Source of the DNA: Bacteroidia bacterium
GTDB lineage: Bacteria; Bacteroidota; Bacteroidia; Chitinophagales; Saprospiraceae
Assembly: GCA_030426765.1 (NCBI GenBank)
Contig: JAUHXV010000034.1
Coordinates: 1 to 35,266 of the forward strand
Length of the DNA stretch: 35,266 nucleotides
Reading direction: 5' to 3'
Within the stretch, counting starts at the first letter, position 1. Each line of letters opens with the position of its first letter. Of the stretch, positions 28,401-35,266 are shown piece after piece. The notes beneath the pieces are model-generated. The model ran no database searches, was not told the DNA's origin, and saw nothing but the letters and a program-made list of their open reading frames with translations. Both the position numbers and the translations under genes were made by a program.

Positions 28401-30083
28401 AATGGCATGGGTACCTGGTCAGGTACCGGGGTGACCGATCCTGTCAATGGAGTCTTTGATCCGGTGATTGCCGGCGCGGGCAACCACCAGGTGTCTTACA
28501 CCTATACAGATGATGGGTGTGATTTTGTCAACAGCATAACCATACGCGTGTATGATCTTCCGGAAGCGGTGATCAGCAATGCCGATCTGATGATCACATG
28601 TGTGGCGGGTTCCATATTCCTGAATGGATCAAGTTCGTCAGGAGGACCATTGACCTACGAATGGAGCACGAGCAATGGTGTGATCGCAGGCGCTACCAAT
28701 ATGGCTATGGCTGAAGCCACAGCACAAGGTGTATACCAGCTGAAAGTCACCAATACGACCTCCGGATGCGCAGACTCAGTGTCCGTGACGGTTACCCAGG
28801 ATGCGAATATTCCAACAGCGGATGCAGGTCCGAACAGAACCCTGACATGCGATAGCCTGCAGTTTACTTTGGGTGGCAACTCAACGACAGGGATGAATAT
28901 CGTGTACACCTGGACGACCCCTGATGGGAGTATAGTCGGGGCGACCAACGGACGATTTGCTGTCGCAGATGCGGTAGGAACATATAATATTCAGGTACGC
29001 GATACCTCGAATGGATGTCAGAGTACTGATCAGGCATTGATCGGCATAGATACCGCTGTAGCGACGATCACGATGGTAGCAGGTGATACGATCAACTGTG
29101 GTACACCTATTTCCACCGCACAGGCCTCACTGAGCGAGCCTGAGTCGAATTATGACCTGAGTTGGAGCACAACAGACGGAAAGATAGAAGGCAGTACAAC
29201 CGGACTGAGTATCAATGTGTCTCAGGGCGGTACATACACCTTGACCATACTAAACCGACTCAATGGATGTATGACCAGCGAAGATGTGCGCATTGAAGAG
29301 AGTAGTGAGATCATCAACGGCGTGGACGTGAGTCTGATGAATGTGATTTGCAACGGAGAGAGCAATGGTGCGTTGACGGTGAATAGCGTGATGGGGGGTA
29401 CACCGCCTTATACCTATCAGTGGAGTGGAACTGCGCAAAGTGGTACTATGCTGACCTCGCTGGGGCCAGGCATCTACACGCTGACAGTATCCGATGGCAA
29501 CGGCTGTAGTTATGTTGAGAGTTACCAGATCACAGAGCCGGATTTAGTGACCCTTGATCTGGGGCCGGATAAAACTGTGAATGTGGATGATTCTGTATCG
29601 ATAGAATTGCAAACCAACCTGACAGGTGCAGCGATAGATGAGATTGTGTGGAGTAGTTACAATGGGCAGAGCTGTCCGGGATGCCTTAAGTTTGAATTTA
29701 TCGCAGCGACAAGTGAAACGATTACAGCGATGATCAGTGATACATCTGGATGTACAGCAGAGGATTCGATGCGACTGCGTGTGCTGACGCCTCGTGTGTA
29801 TTTTATACCGAATGTATTTTCACCGAACAACGACGGGGTGAATGATTTGTTTTTTGTGAGTGGCAAACAGAATCTTACGAATGTGGTCTATCTGCGTGTG
29901 TTTGATCGATGGGGTAATCAGTTATTTGAAAATAACAATATGACCCCTGGCGTGGATACAGAGGGCTGGGACGGAAGATTTGAAGGGAAGTTTATGCAGC
30001 CGGGTGTGTATGCCTACATAGCCGAGCTCGATTTTGAAGGCATCATAGAGGTGGTGACCGGCGATGTGACGATACTACGTTAG
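25446..30083 (+). CDS. Giant secreted protein with PKD-FN3-Ig duplication and T9SS type B sorting domain (1545 aa)
   Basis: An exported protein of 1545 residues starting at ATG 25446. The signal peptide is 1-27 (cleavage at HA/Q). A cysteine-rich pre-peptidase-like domain covers about 29-165. Ig-like modules follow to residue 541. Two copies of a 248-residue block then lie head to tail (542-789 and 790-1037). Each has a PKD-like part (SFTYEP / DFVLDP), an FN3-like part (VTFDWPDVAGASGYLVS / ILFSWIIDPAAASYSVN) and an Ig-like part. Beyond are PKD-like repeats of the kind DAGPNRTLTC and a classical SprB repeat (SVMGGTPPYTYQWSG). A CxxC module (CPGC) precedes the sorting domain (1451-1545), which opens VYFIPNVFSPNNDGVNDLFF. 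No catalytic domain was recognised. A strong terminator follows 29 bases after the stop. Confidence 0.93.
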   Translation: MNSPRISLFALLACCLAMLFFVSDVHAQCNPEEGGATCQEAPLVCLNNLCDATEDNPPDGAYSGWCGPNTAIHNPQYFEFIATSTDVFFSVTVGECSGGQNAIQAAIIDACPWQGSPNVLDCTPGTPEGGTFTLQASGLVIGQSYWLVFDGSAGSQCDYTIDVATGIYEPVLENDLETVSIDPDYVCQGYNDLQLTAEPEAVGAHGYWWVPEWAPTDTTETTDPFATFSIPPDLDAGVYEICVRAFSGCDTMDFELCIDVEVYEIPDEIKEPETFCPEEFPFQWGSVNISGPGEYFQNFTTAEGCSFDSSWVVEEYPEVPLGLLDTLHCEGTLFYEGETYDSPGTYLLEYPGMGLNGCDSSAELTLTLADLDAFLELSCENGEFVLTVLIQELIPFNADVEYEWYESGILISTEEQLYTLTGGVYEVVVRVITPAGECQFPLDVFAFNAEDYQPDPPNLGFVDTLICAQSGVFFEVIEDPFDPLEYVWSTTGNVPIFQDGSNIAEFDFSNSGPAEICVYAINECGNGPTTCFQVDIKPAPEASFTYEPMVCEDSTTVITFTGSAGPNAEVTWNFNNPTTIMGSGLGPYTLSWGTSGPKTVSVEVIEPGCDTAFFSQVIDVSTLVTPVVNCSSTLSSVTFDWPDVAGASGYLVSINAGPAMPAAMSEWTESGLAPGTMVNMTLTIISGGPCPDIVIDAQCTAVDCPPPDVDIMGQDSACLNNPAIIDLEVTVNGNPDNGTWAGPGIIDAMEGLFDPAVAGSGVHQVTYTTTASGCPFIEPYTMTVFDSITADFVLDPVICITDEATLTYTGNASPPAMFNYNFGTANVVSGSGPGPYQLSWPGTGTKTVRLQISENGCMSDLISHTVDVGATLNAPTINCSPNTSGILFSWIIDPAAASYSVNTLVGPPGTPIGTDSLEFTGLNPGDPVMIEIVTVSAGPCPDRRDTLECIARECPMPDITVTPVDPICLYPGTGTVNLEVEVENGNGMGTWSGTGVTDPVNGVFDPVIAGAGNHQVSYTYTDDGCDFVNSITIRVYDLPEAVISNADLMITCVAGSIFLNGSSSSGGPLTYEWSTSNGVIAGATNMAMAEATAQGVYQLKVTNTTSGCADSVSVTVTQDANIPTADAGPNRTLTCDSLQFTLGGNSTTGMNIVYTWTTPDGSIVGATNGRFAVADAVGTYNIQVRDTSNGCQSTDQALIGIDTAVATITMVAGDTINCGTPISTAQASLSEPESNYDLSWSTTDGKIEGSTTGLSINVSQGGTYTLTILNRLNGCMTSEDVRIEESSEIINGVDVSLMNVICNGESNGALTVNSVMGGTPPYTYQWSGTAQSGTMLTSLGPGIYTLTVSDGNGCSYVESYQITEPDLVTLDLGPDKTVNVDDSVSIELQTNLTGAAIDEIVWSSYNGQSCPGCLKFEFIAATSETITAMISDTSGCTAEDSMRLRVLTPRVYFIPNVFSPNNDGVNDLFFVSGKQNLTNVVYLRVFDRWGNQLFENNNMTPGVDTEGWDGRFEGKFMQPGVYAYIAELDFEGIIEVVTGDVTILR
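27069..28556 (+). repeat. Tandem duplication of a 744-bp PKD-FN3-Ig block
   Basis: Copy 1 spans 27069-27812 and copy 2 spans 27813-28556. The spacing between the equivalent motifs ASFTYEP and ADFVLDP is 744 bases (248 codons). Within each copy the order PKD-like, FN3-like, Ig-like is the same. Matching landmarks are SGSGPGPYQLSW and GSGLGPYTLSW, SAGPCPD and SGGPCPD, and AGAGNHQVSYT and AGSGVHQVTYT. The copies have drifted at DNA level, so this is not a recent duplication. Confidence 0.85.
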
Positions 30084-30111
30084 TACCAGAAGATATAAGT
30101 GATTTTAGAGG

Positions 30112-30149
30112 TAGCTTATCGGCTGAGTGAAGTCGGTAAGCTATTTTTT
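30112..30149 (+). terminator. Rho-independent terminator after the third giant gene
   Basis: A 13-bp stem with two G-T pairs: TAGCTTATCGGCT (30112-30124), loop GAGTGA, then AGTCGGTAAGCTA (30131-30143), followed by six T's. It ends 66 bases after the stop of the giant gene. The T-run runs into the pgk stop codon (TTA on the plus strand at 30148). Orientation of the T-run shows it serves plus-strand transcription. Confidence 0.9.
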
Positions 30150-31365
30150 ATGATAAAATTGCGGCTACACCGGGAAGTGTTTTTCCTTCGAGAAGTTCAA
30201 GCATAGCTCCACCGCCAGTACTGATAAAACTGACTTGATCGGCGAGTCCTGACTGTTCGATAGCTGCAGCAGAATCACCACCACCGATCAGCGAAAATGC
30301 TCCTTCACCGGTTGCCTTAGCCACAGCTTGCGCTAAAGCTTTAGTGCCTTGTGCAAATGCTTCCATTTCAAAAACTCCCATTGGGCCATTCCACAGGATA
30401 GTGCCAGCACCCTGAAGGTGAGCAGCATAGTCTTTTCTTGCTTCAGTGCCGATGTCAAGTCCCATCCAACCTGATGGAATATCGGTGGAAGGAACATTTT
30501 TATGTTCTGCATCCGCTGCAAACTGTGTGGCGGCAATAGTATCTTTAGGAAGGACGATCGTTTTGCCCAGACTTTTCGCTTTCGCGAGAAGTTCATTTGC
30601 TAAACTTAATTTATCCTCTTCGACGAGAGAGTTGCCGATATTTCCGCCTTGTGCTTTGATGAAGGTGTAGGCCATGCCGCCGCCGATCATTATGGTATCT
30701 GCTTTATCCAGCAGTGTTTCAATCAGTAGAATTTTATCCGATACTTTGGCTCCGCCGAGAATCGCGATAAAAGGACGAGCGGGATTTGTTTGCACCTTCG
30801 CGGCATTGTCGAGTTCTTTTTGCATGAGAAATCCAAATGCCTTGTGTGATGCATCAAATGAACCCGCAACAACGGTAGTTGACGCATGCGCACGATGAGC
30901 TGCGCCAAAAGCATCATTGATATAGACATCACCGAGTAACGCCATTTTACTGGCAAGTTCAGCATCTCCTTTCTCTTCTCCAGGGTAGAACCGGGTATTC
31001 TCGAGTAAAAGAATTTGACCGGGTTGTAATGCCTTTGCCTTGTTTTCCACCTCCGGACCAATGGTGTCCTCCACGAAATCAACCGGGCGACCGATCAACT
31101 TAGAAAATGGTTCCACAATGTGTTGGAGGGAAAATTTATTTCTGTCGACACTTCCATCCGGAAGCAGTTTTTGCAAAGGACGGCCCAGGTGCGACATGAC
31201 TATGAGACTGGCTCCCTGATCAAGGAGATATTGAAGCGTTGGAAGGGCACCGCGAATCCGCGTGTCGTCGGTTACTTTAAATTCTTTTGAAAGCGGCACA
31301 TTAAAGTCAACTCTGATGAGTACTTTTTTATTCCGGACTTCTATCGATTTAATACCTCCTTGCAT
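30148..31365 (-). CDS. pgk: Phosphoglycerate kinase
   Basis: A 405-residue cytoplasmic glycolytic enzyme that transfers phosphate from 1,3-bisphosphoglycerate to ADP. The N-terminal RVDFNVPL and [11 protein letters not shown] segments bind substrate, and SHLGRP follows. The hinge and nucleotide-binding half includes [31 protein letters not shown] and the C-terminal GGGDSAAA with STGGGAMLE. These are the standard Pgk motifs in order, and the length is normal. The start ATG is at 31363-31365, 16 bases after the gapA stop, so both genes are surely on one mRNA. Gene order gap-pgk matches the reaction order. Confidence 0.96.
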   Translation of the reverse strand: MQGGIKSIEVRNKKVLIRVDFNVPLSKEFKVTDDTRIRGALPTLQYLLDQGASLIVMSHLGRPLQKLLPDGSVDRNKFSLQHIVEPFSKLIGRPVDFVEDTIGPEVENKAKALQPGQILLLENTRFYPGEEKGDAELASKMALLGDVYINDAFGAAHRAHASTTVVAGSFDASHKAFGFLMQKELDNAAKVQTNPARPFIAILGGAKVSDKILLIETLLDKADTIMIGGGMAYTFIKAQGGNIGNSLVEEDKLSLANELLAKAKSLGKTIVLPKDTIAATQFAADAEHKNVPSTDIPSGWMGLDIGTEARKDYAAHLQGAGTILWNGPMGVFEMEAFAQGTKALAQAVAKATGEGAFSLIGGGDSAAAIEQSGLADQVSFISTGGGAMLELLEGKTLPGVAAILS

Positions 31366-31381
31366 AGCTATTCAATGTGTG

Positions 31382-32380
31382 TTATGTGATGCGTGCGGCG
31401 AGTTCTGCAAGCCTTCGGGCGAAGGCGGATTCATTGTCATACCAACCTACAACGGTGGTCATTCCCTCATTGACATTGGTCAGGAGAGAATCAAACACAC
31501 AGGAATGCGGGTTACCTACAATGTCAGAAGAGACGATAGGATCGGTGCAATAGGAGAGGATGCCTTTCAGCTTTCCTTCTTGCGATGCAGCCCGAAAAGC
31601 ATCATTAATCTCCTGGCTATCTGGTGTTTTATCCAGAATAGCATTCACCTCCATCATAGAGCCGGTCATCACCGGGACGCGATAAGCGATAGCACTGAGT
31701 TTATTGCCAATCGAAGGTAAGACGTGTTTCAGGGTATTGGCCGCACCGGTGGATGTGGGGATGATGTTTGCCGCAGCCGCACGTGCTCTTCGAAGATCTC
31801 GGTGCGGGGCGTCCTGCAAACGTTGGTCCGCGGTATAGGCATGAATAGTTGACATGGCGCCGGATTTCAGGCCGAAGTTGTCATCGAGAACCTTGACGAG
31901 TGGTGCCAGGCAGTTGGTCGAGCAGGAAGCGTTGGAAATTACAGGAGCATCTGCATCGATCTGATCATCATTTATACCGAGGACAATCGTGGGAATCGGG
32001 TCACTTCCTTTCCCCGGAGCGCTAATGATCACGCGCTTAGCGCCATCCGGTCTCACATGCTTGCCAGCTGTTTCCCTGGTGACGAATCGACCGGTGCACT
32101 CCAGCACGGTATCTACGTCAAGTCCCTTCCACAAATCCTCAGGCGTCTTGATAGCTGTGATGATAATCCGCTCATCTTCGATCCGCAGAGTGTCCCCTTC
32201 GATTCTGATCTCCGCTTCAAAATAGCCCTGTGCAGAATCGTATTTCAATAAATGCGCCAGAGTAGCCGGGTCAGTCAGATCATTGATGCCTACGATTTCT
32301 ACGTCAGGCATATTATAGAGTTCACGGAAAGTCAGGCGCCCGATACGCCCAAATCCGTTGATAGCGATTCTCTTTGCCAC
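31382..32380 (-). CDS. gapA: Glyceraldehyde-3-phosphate dehydrogenase
   Basis: A 332-residue NAD-dependent glycolytic enzyme that oxidises glyceraldehyde 3-phosphate to 1,3-bisphosphoglycerate. The nucleotide-binding motif is AINGFGRIGRL at the N-terminus. The catalytic cysteine is C153 in SNASCSTNCLAP. The substrate loop is TSTGAANTLKHVLP, and the C-terminal GWYDNE is present. The start is GTG at 32378-32380 (V-A-K-R-I-A-I-N-G). The in-frame ATG at 32423-32425 would add 15 unconserved residues and lies upstream of the promoter element at 32411-32418, so it cannot be transcribed from that promoter. Followed by pgk in the same operon. Confidence 0.95.
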   Translation of the reverse strand: MAKRIAINGFGRIGRLTFRELYNMPDVEIVGINDLTDPATLAHLLKYDSAQGYFEAEIRIEGDTLRIEDERIIITAIKTPEDLWKGLDVDTVLECTGRFVTRETAGKHVRPDGAKRVIISAPGKGSDPIPTIVLGINDDQIDADAPVISNASCSTNCLAPLVKVLDDNFGLKSGAMSTIHAYTADQRLQDAPHRDLRRARAAAANIIPTSTGAANTLKHVLPSIGNKLSAIAYRVPVMTGSMMEVNAILDKTPDSQEINDAFRAASQEGKLKGILSYCTDPIVSSDIVGNPHSCVFDSLLTNVNEGMTTVVGWYDNESAFARRLAELAARIT

Positions 32381-32410
32381 AAATGCTGTTTTATTGGTTA
32401 AAATGAGGCA

Positions 32411-32418
32411 CAAAAGTA
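32411..32418 (-). promoter_or_regulatory. -7 promoter element of gapA-pgk
   Basis: The minus strand reads TACTTTTG, an exact TAnnTTTG match about 30 bases before the GTG start of gapA. No -33 TTTG at the expected spacing was seen. Confidence 0.55.
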
Positions 32419-32590
32419 AGTGCATTCTATTAGGAAATGGCCTCTGCGATTAACTTTTTTTGGATTTGAATGAAATGTAAAATGCCTGTAAAGCGCTGTA
32501 CTGTGCTGATACACAAGGTGTAAGGGCAATGCTATTCAAATCCGCCAGCTGAATAAGTAAAATTTTATATGCATACCATGCAAAAAATTT

Positions 32591-32598
32591 TAATTTTG
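32591..32598 (+). promoter_or_regulatory. -7 promoter element of tRNA-Glu
   Basis: TAATTTTG matches TAnnTTTG and ends 31 bases before the tRNA 5' end. A matching -33 element is not obvious. Confidence 0.5.
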
Positions 32599-32629
32599 CC
32601 CTGCTTTTAAAAAGAGCATCCTGACGGAT

Positions 32630-32701
32630 GGCCCCTTCGTCTATCGGTTAGGACAGCAGATTTTCATTCTGCAGAGAGGGGTTCGATTCCCCTAGGGGCT
32701 A
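32630..32701 (+). tRNA. tRNA-Glu (anticodon TTC)
   Basis: A 72-base cloverleaf. The acceptor arm GGCCCCT pairs with AGGGGCT (first pair G-T). The D arm has GTC/GAC around TATCGGTTAG. The anticodon arm is GCAGA-TTTTCAT-TCTGC with anticodon TTC. The variable loop is AGAG. The T arm is AGGGG-TTCGATT-CCCCT. The discriminator is A, and CCA is not encoded. It has its own upstream -7 element and a strong terminator 10 bases downstream, so it is a single-gene unit. Confidence 0.95.
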
Positions 32702-32711
32702 CTGACCATAC

Positions 32712-32750
32712 ACCGCAATCAGCTGTACATAAGCTTTTTGCGGTTTTTTT
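32712..32750 (+). terminator. Terminator after tRNA-Glu
   Basis: ACCGCAA (32712-32718) pairs with TTGCGGT (32738-32744). The loop contains an inner AGCT/AGCT pairing. A run of seven T's ends the structure. Confidence 0.88.
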
Positions 32751-33162
32751 ATGCCTCATACCCGCTTCTCGCCTGGTTTTAAAATCTGCTGAAGTAACGC
32801 CTTAATTTCTTTCAGAAGAATGACTCCTGTGGTATTCTCCTTTTTCGCATGTAATTTTCGAAACCAATATCAGGTATGGCATACTTCGATCCTCCTGCCA
32901 CTAAAACCAGGTAATTACCAGCAACGAATTGGGAAACCCCAGTCGCAAACTTTTTAAAGCGGTTTTAGAAAATCTGCCAGGTGCCAGAGCAGCAGTAAAG
33001 GGTGTTTTTTTAGGAGAATAGTTCTTTAGAGCGAACCTTGTGTATTCACCCAAATCAGTACCCTGAACTCACCTGGCCAATCCTCCTGAATCAGGTTTAG
33101 AGAGGTCTTGTATATCCTTCTTTTTCGTTATATTTCGTGTCGCTAATTTTCTACATTGTGAA
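32751..33162 (+). other. Gene-free stretch before the fourth giant gene
   Basis: No open frame with a recognisable protein was found in these 412 bases on either strand. It contains two 10-base inverted copies of CCTGGTTTTA (32772-32781 and 32903-32912), which may be chance. The last part probably holds the promoter of the gene starting at 33163; candidates such as TATATTTC near 33130 do not match the consensus fully. Confidence 0.4.
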
Positions 33163-35266
33163 ATGACACCCAGGATTGCTAAAGCGTATCTCGTCTGTGT
33201 ATGGACCATTTTAGCAGCCAATGTACATAGTCAAACTGAGCTATATCCCGGCGATATTATTGTCTTATCTATGATTTCCGACATGGGTCCCTGTGGCTTA
33301 CCTACGGACGCAGATGAGATTAGTTTTATGTGCTTCCAGGATATCGAAAACGGGACTCAGATTGATATTACTGATAATGGTTGGGAACATTCGAATGCCG
33401 GATACTTTGGCGATTCTGAAGGCACGCTTGCCATGACCAGAACAGGGGGAACTATTCCCAAAGGAACTGTGATTACGCTTCAATGCCAATTTGTAGGCGG
33501 AGCATGGACTTACAGAACGATTAGTCCCGACAATGCCTGGTCGTTTACCAATATAAATATCCCCGGTGGAGATTTCAATCTCGATGGAGGAGGCGATCAG
33601 ATCATTTTTATGCAAGGTGGAATCTGGGACAACCAGGGTGGAGGTGTGAATCGCGCTATTTATGATGGGCGTTTGATTTGGGGTGCCAGTACAAGAGATG
33701 CATGGGTGGCTGATGGTACAAACTTCACCTCAAATGTGCCGCCGGGACTTTTGCCTTGTTATTACCAGGAGCAAAGCGGCCCGGGAGGAGCTACCGATGC
33801 AGCAATCTTCATTGGCCCAACTTCTGAAGGTACTCAGTGGGAGTGGTTGGAACGCATTGTTTGGTGGCCGGACTGGGCAACAGAAACAAATTGTCAATAT
33901 ATAAACCAACCCTGGTATCCCAACCATGTAGGTCAGACGTATGATATAATAGATGGGTGGGGCGTAGGGTGTTGGGTATGTGACGGATGTAATCCCTTTG
34001 ATAATGTTTTGGTTTTTGATGTACCATGGGATGGAGAGTATACCATAACCTATACCAATGGTATTGATACGTTTGAGGTGATGGGAGTCTCAGGAACTTT
34101 TGGGGTTGATCACACCATCACAGCGAGTACTGAGTATTGGATTGTTTCCATTGAGAAAGAAGGTGGCTGTACCCTCTATTCAGGATTCTCCGGCCCGGCT
34201 TCATTCAATGTTCTGCAAAATCATCCGGGTACATACAATGACTTGTGGGCTTGTGAGAATGAAGGGTATTACTACCTGATTTATTTTCTAAATGATTTTC
34301 CGGATCCTGGTGGGCAATGGTATGGTCCTGATGGCAATCCTACTGATGGATTGTATCTGGGTACGGAGGAGCCGGGGTTATATACGTATACCTTTCATCA
34401 CCCGGGACCTCCTCATTGTCCTTCAGACACTGCTTCTGTGGGGGTACATTGGGTAGACATCTCTTCCAGTATTATCGAGGTGGATTGTGATCAGAATGGG
34501 ACCCCGTACGATATCACAGACGACCGGATTGTCTTAACAATAACGGTGATAGGGGCCGGCTTTGCTTCCCCTTATGAAATTTCAGCCTTTACAGGATCTA
34601 TCACGCCTACAACAGGTCTGGTGGATACACCTCAGGTGTTTATACTGGATCCCGGTACGGCTACTGCACCTTATATGAATGTGCATATTACATCTCTGAA
34701 TCCACTTTGGTGTGATTTTTTTCTCGATATTCCTATCCCCGGCTATTGCTCGGACCCATGTGATCCTTTTTTCGAAGCTACCATCTTCGGCGATGAAAAT
34801 ATATGTATCAAAAATTGCGAGGTCGAACCTAATGCGATGCAGATCGAAATAGACGGTGGGGAATTTCCCTATGCCATGGATTTCACTTTGTCCGCACCCG
34901 GCTACCCGGATTGGGTGTTTAATCATGTCGATGTACTTCCCTCCGGGGAATACCAGATCTGCGTCGATACAGTAGCGGAACCCCAGTTTGATGCTGCCAG
35001 CGGTTTACTGGTGATACCGGAATACCTGGTAGATTCCGAGTTGAGTTTTACCATCAACGAGATCTATGACTTTTACGACTGCACAGGCACACTCATCAAT
35101 GACGAGCATACCTTTTACATACTTCCCCTTCCTGAGATTGATACCACATCGATCGAAGTATGTCGTCGGGATGCACTTGAATTTGATCTGACGGAATACG
35201 ACTTACTGGTGAGTGACTTTTTAGACGTGGAATGGTATGATGGGAATCCGTGGCTGGGTGGCGAAC
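33163..35266 (+). CDS. Large secreted modular protein, N-terminal 701 residues (runs off window)
   Basis: Starting at ATG 33163, the frame is open for 701 codons to the end of the window without a stop. A signal peptide covers about residues 1-24 (hydrophobic core VCVWTILAANVHS). The first domain starts with the pattern GDIIVLSM...DADEISFMCF, then ENGTQIDITDNGW and EGTLAMTRTGGTIPKGTVI. From memory, this resembles an N-terminal beta-sandwich domain common in secreted Bacteroidota proteins with a 'G-T-x-I-x-F-T-D-N-G-W' signature. Aromatic- and cysteine-rich modules follow (WWPDW, CWVCDGC), and then Ig-like segments with LYTYTFHHPGPPHC. By context and style it is probably a fourth T9SS cargo whose sorting domain lies beyond the window. 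No enzymatic motif is visible. Sorting type cannot be shown here. Confidence 0.85.
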   Translation, partial: MTPRIAKAYLVCVWTILAANVHSQTELYPGDIIVLSMISDMGPCGLPTDADEISFMCFQDIENGTQIDITDNGWEHSNAGYFGDSEGTLAMTRTGGTIPKGTVITLQCQFVGGAWTYRTISPDNAWSFTNINIPGGDFNLDGGGDQIIFMQGGIWDNQGGGVNRAIYDGRLIWGASTRDAWVADGTNFTSNVPPGLLPCYYQEQSGPGGATDAAIFIGPTSEGTQWEWLERIVWWPDWATETNCQYINQPWYPNHVGQTYDIIDGWGVGCWVCDGCNPFDNVLVFDVPWDGEYTITYTNGIDTFEVMGVSGTFGVDHTITASTEYWIVSIEKEGGCTLYSGFSGPASFNVLQNHPGTYNDLWACENEGYYYLIYFLNDFPDPGGQWYGPDGNPTDGLYLGTEEPGLYTYTFHHPGPPHCPSDTASVGVHWVDISSSIIEVDCDQNGTPYDITDDRIVLTITVIGAGFASPYEISAFTGSITPTTGLVDTPQVFILDPGTATAPYMNVHITSLNPLWCDFFLDIPIPGYCSDPCDPFFEATIFGDENICIKNCEVEPNAMQIEIDGGEFPYAMDFTLSAPGYPDWVFNHVDVLPSGEYQICVDTVAEPQFDAASGLLVIPEYLVDSELSFTINEIYDFYDCTGTLINDEHTFYILPLPEIDTTSIEVCRRDALEFDLTEYDLLVSDFLDVEWYDGNPWLGGE

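Noticed and set aside
31262-31720. Plus-strand open frame of 152 residues across the pgk-gapA junction
   Set aside because: It overlaps two certain glycolytic genes on the opposite strand and has no plausible protein pattern.
32423-32425. ATG as the start of gapA
   Set aside because: It lies upstream of the promoter element at 32411-32418 and adds 15 residues not seen in the family; the GTG at 32378-32380 fits better.
32772-32912. Inverted 10-base copies of CCTGGTTTTA around a 121-base spacer
   Set aside because: The match is short, the spacer holds no gene, and no target-site duplication is visible, so this does not support a mobile element.

Overview
The window looks like the chromosome of a Bacteroidota bacterium, most likely of the Saprospiria (Saprospiraceae/Lewinella-like). 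Three things point there. Very large secreted proteins end in the 'IPNVFSPNGDG-ND' type B sorting domain of the type IX secretion system (T9SS). A PorP/SprF-family protein is present. Several genes are preceded by a Bacteroidota-type -7 promoter element (TAnnTTTG). No phage, insertion sequence, CRISPR array or plasmid-type gene was seen. Genus assignment is inference.

Left part (1-13066), housekeeping and envelope genes. A partial small lipoprotein gene (minus) faces a cryptochrome-DASH/photolyase gene (plus). A lolD lipoprotein-export ATPase gene (minus) follows. Then come two tandem GT4 glycosyltransferases and a ribBA-like gene, which overlap or nearly abut and probably form one operon. 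On the minus strand a LysM protein gene lies upstream of a tight pair, cystathionine beta-synthase then PorP/SprF. kdsB (CMP-Kdo synthesis) and cdd (cytidine deaminase) converge. A polysaccharide flippase gene overlaps prmC (release-factor methyltransferase). The glycosyltransferases, flippase, kdsB and lolD together suggest work on lipopolysaccharide or surface glycans and the outer membrane.

Right part (13403-35266), dominated by four consecutive plus-strand genes for giant exported modular proteins of 2488, 1409, 1545 and at least 701 residues. The first three have a signal peptide, long arrays of PKD/Ig-like, SprB-like, P-domain or pre-peptidase-like modules, a Cys-x-x-Cys module and a C-terminal T9SS type B sorting domain. 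The fourth runs off the window end. They are probably cell-surface or released adhesin-like proteins. The PorP/SprF protein encoded 6 kb upstream could be a T9SS partner, but it is not adjacent to them. Between the third and fourth giants lie pgk and gapA (a glycolytic operon, minus strand) and a tRNA-Glu gene with its own promoter and terminator.

Most notable: the four-gene giant surface-protein cluster, a cysteine-rich uncharacterised domain with an EF-hand-like loop in the first of them, a clean 248-residue tandem duplication in the third, a RibBA whose GTP cyclohydrolase II half has lost its zinc ligands, and TTG start codons forced by in-frame stops in two genes.
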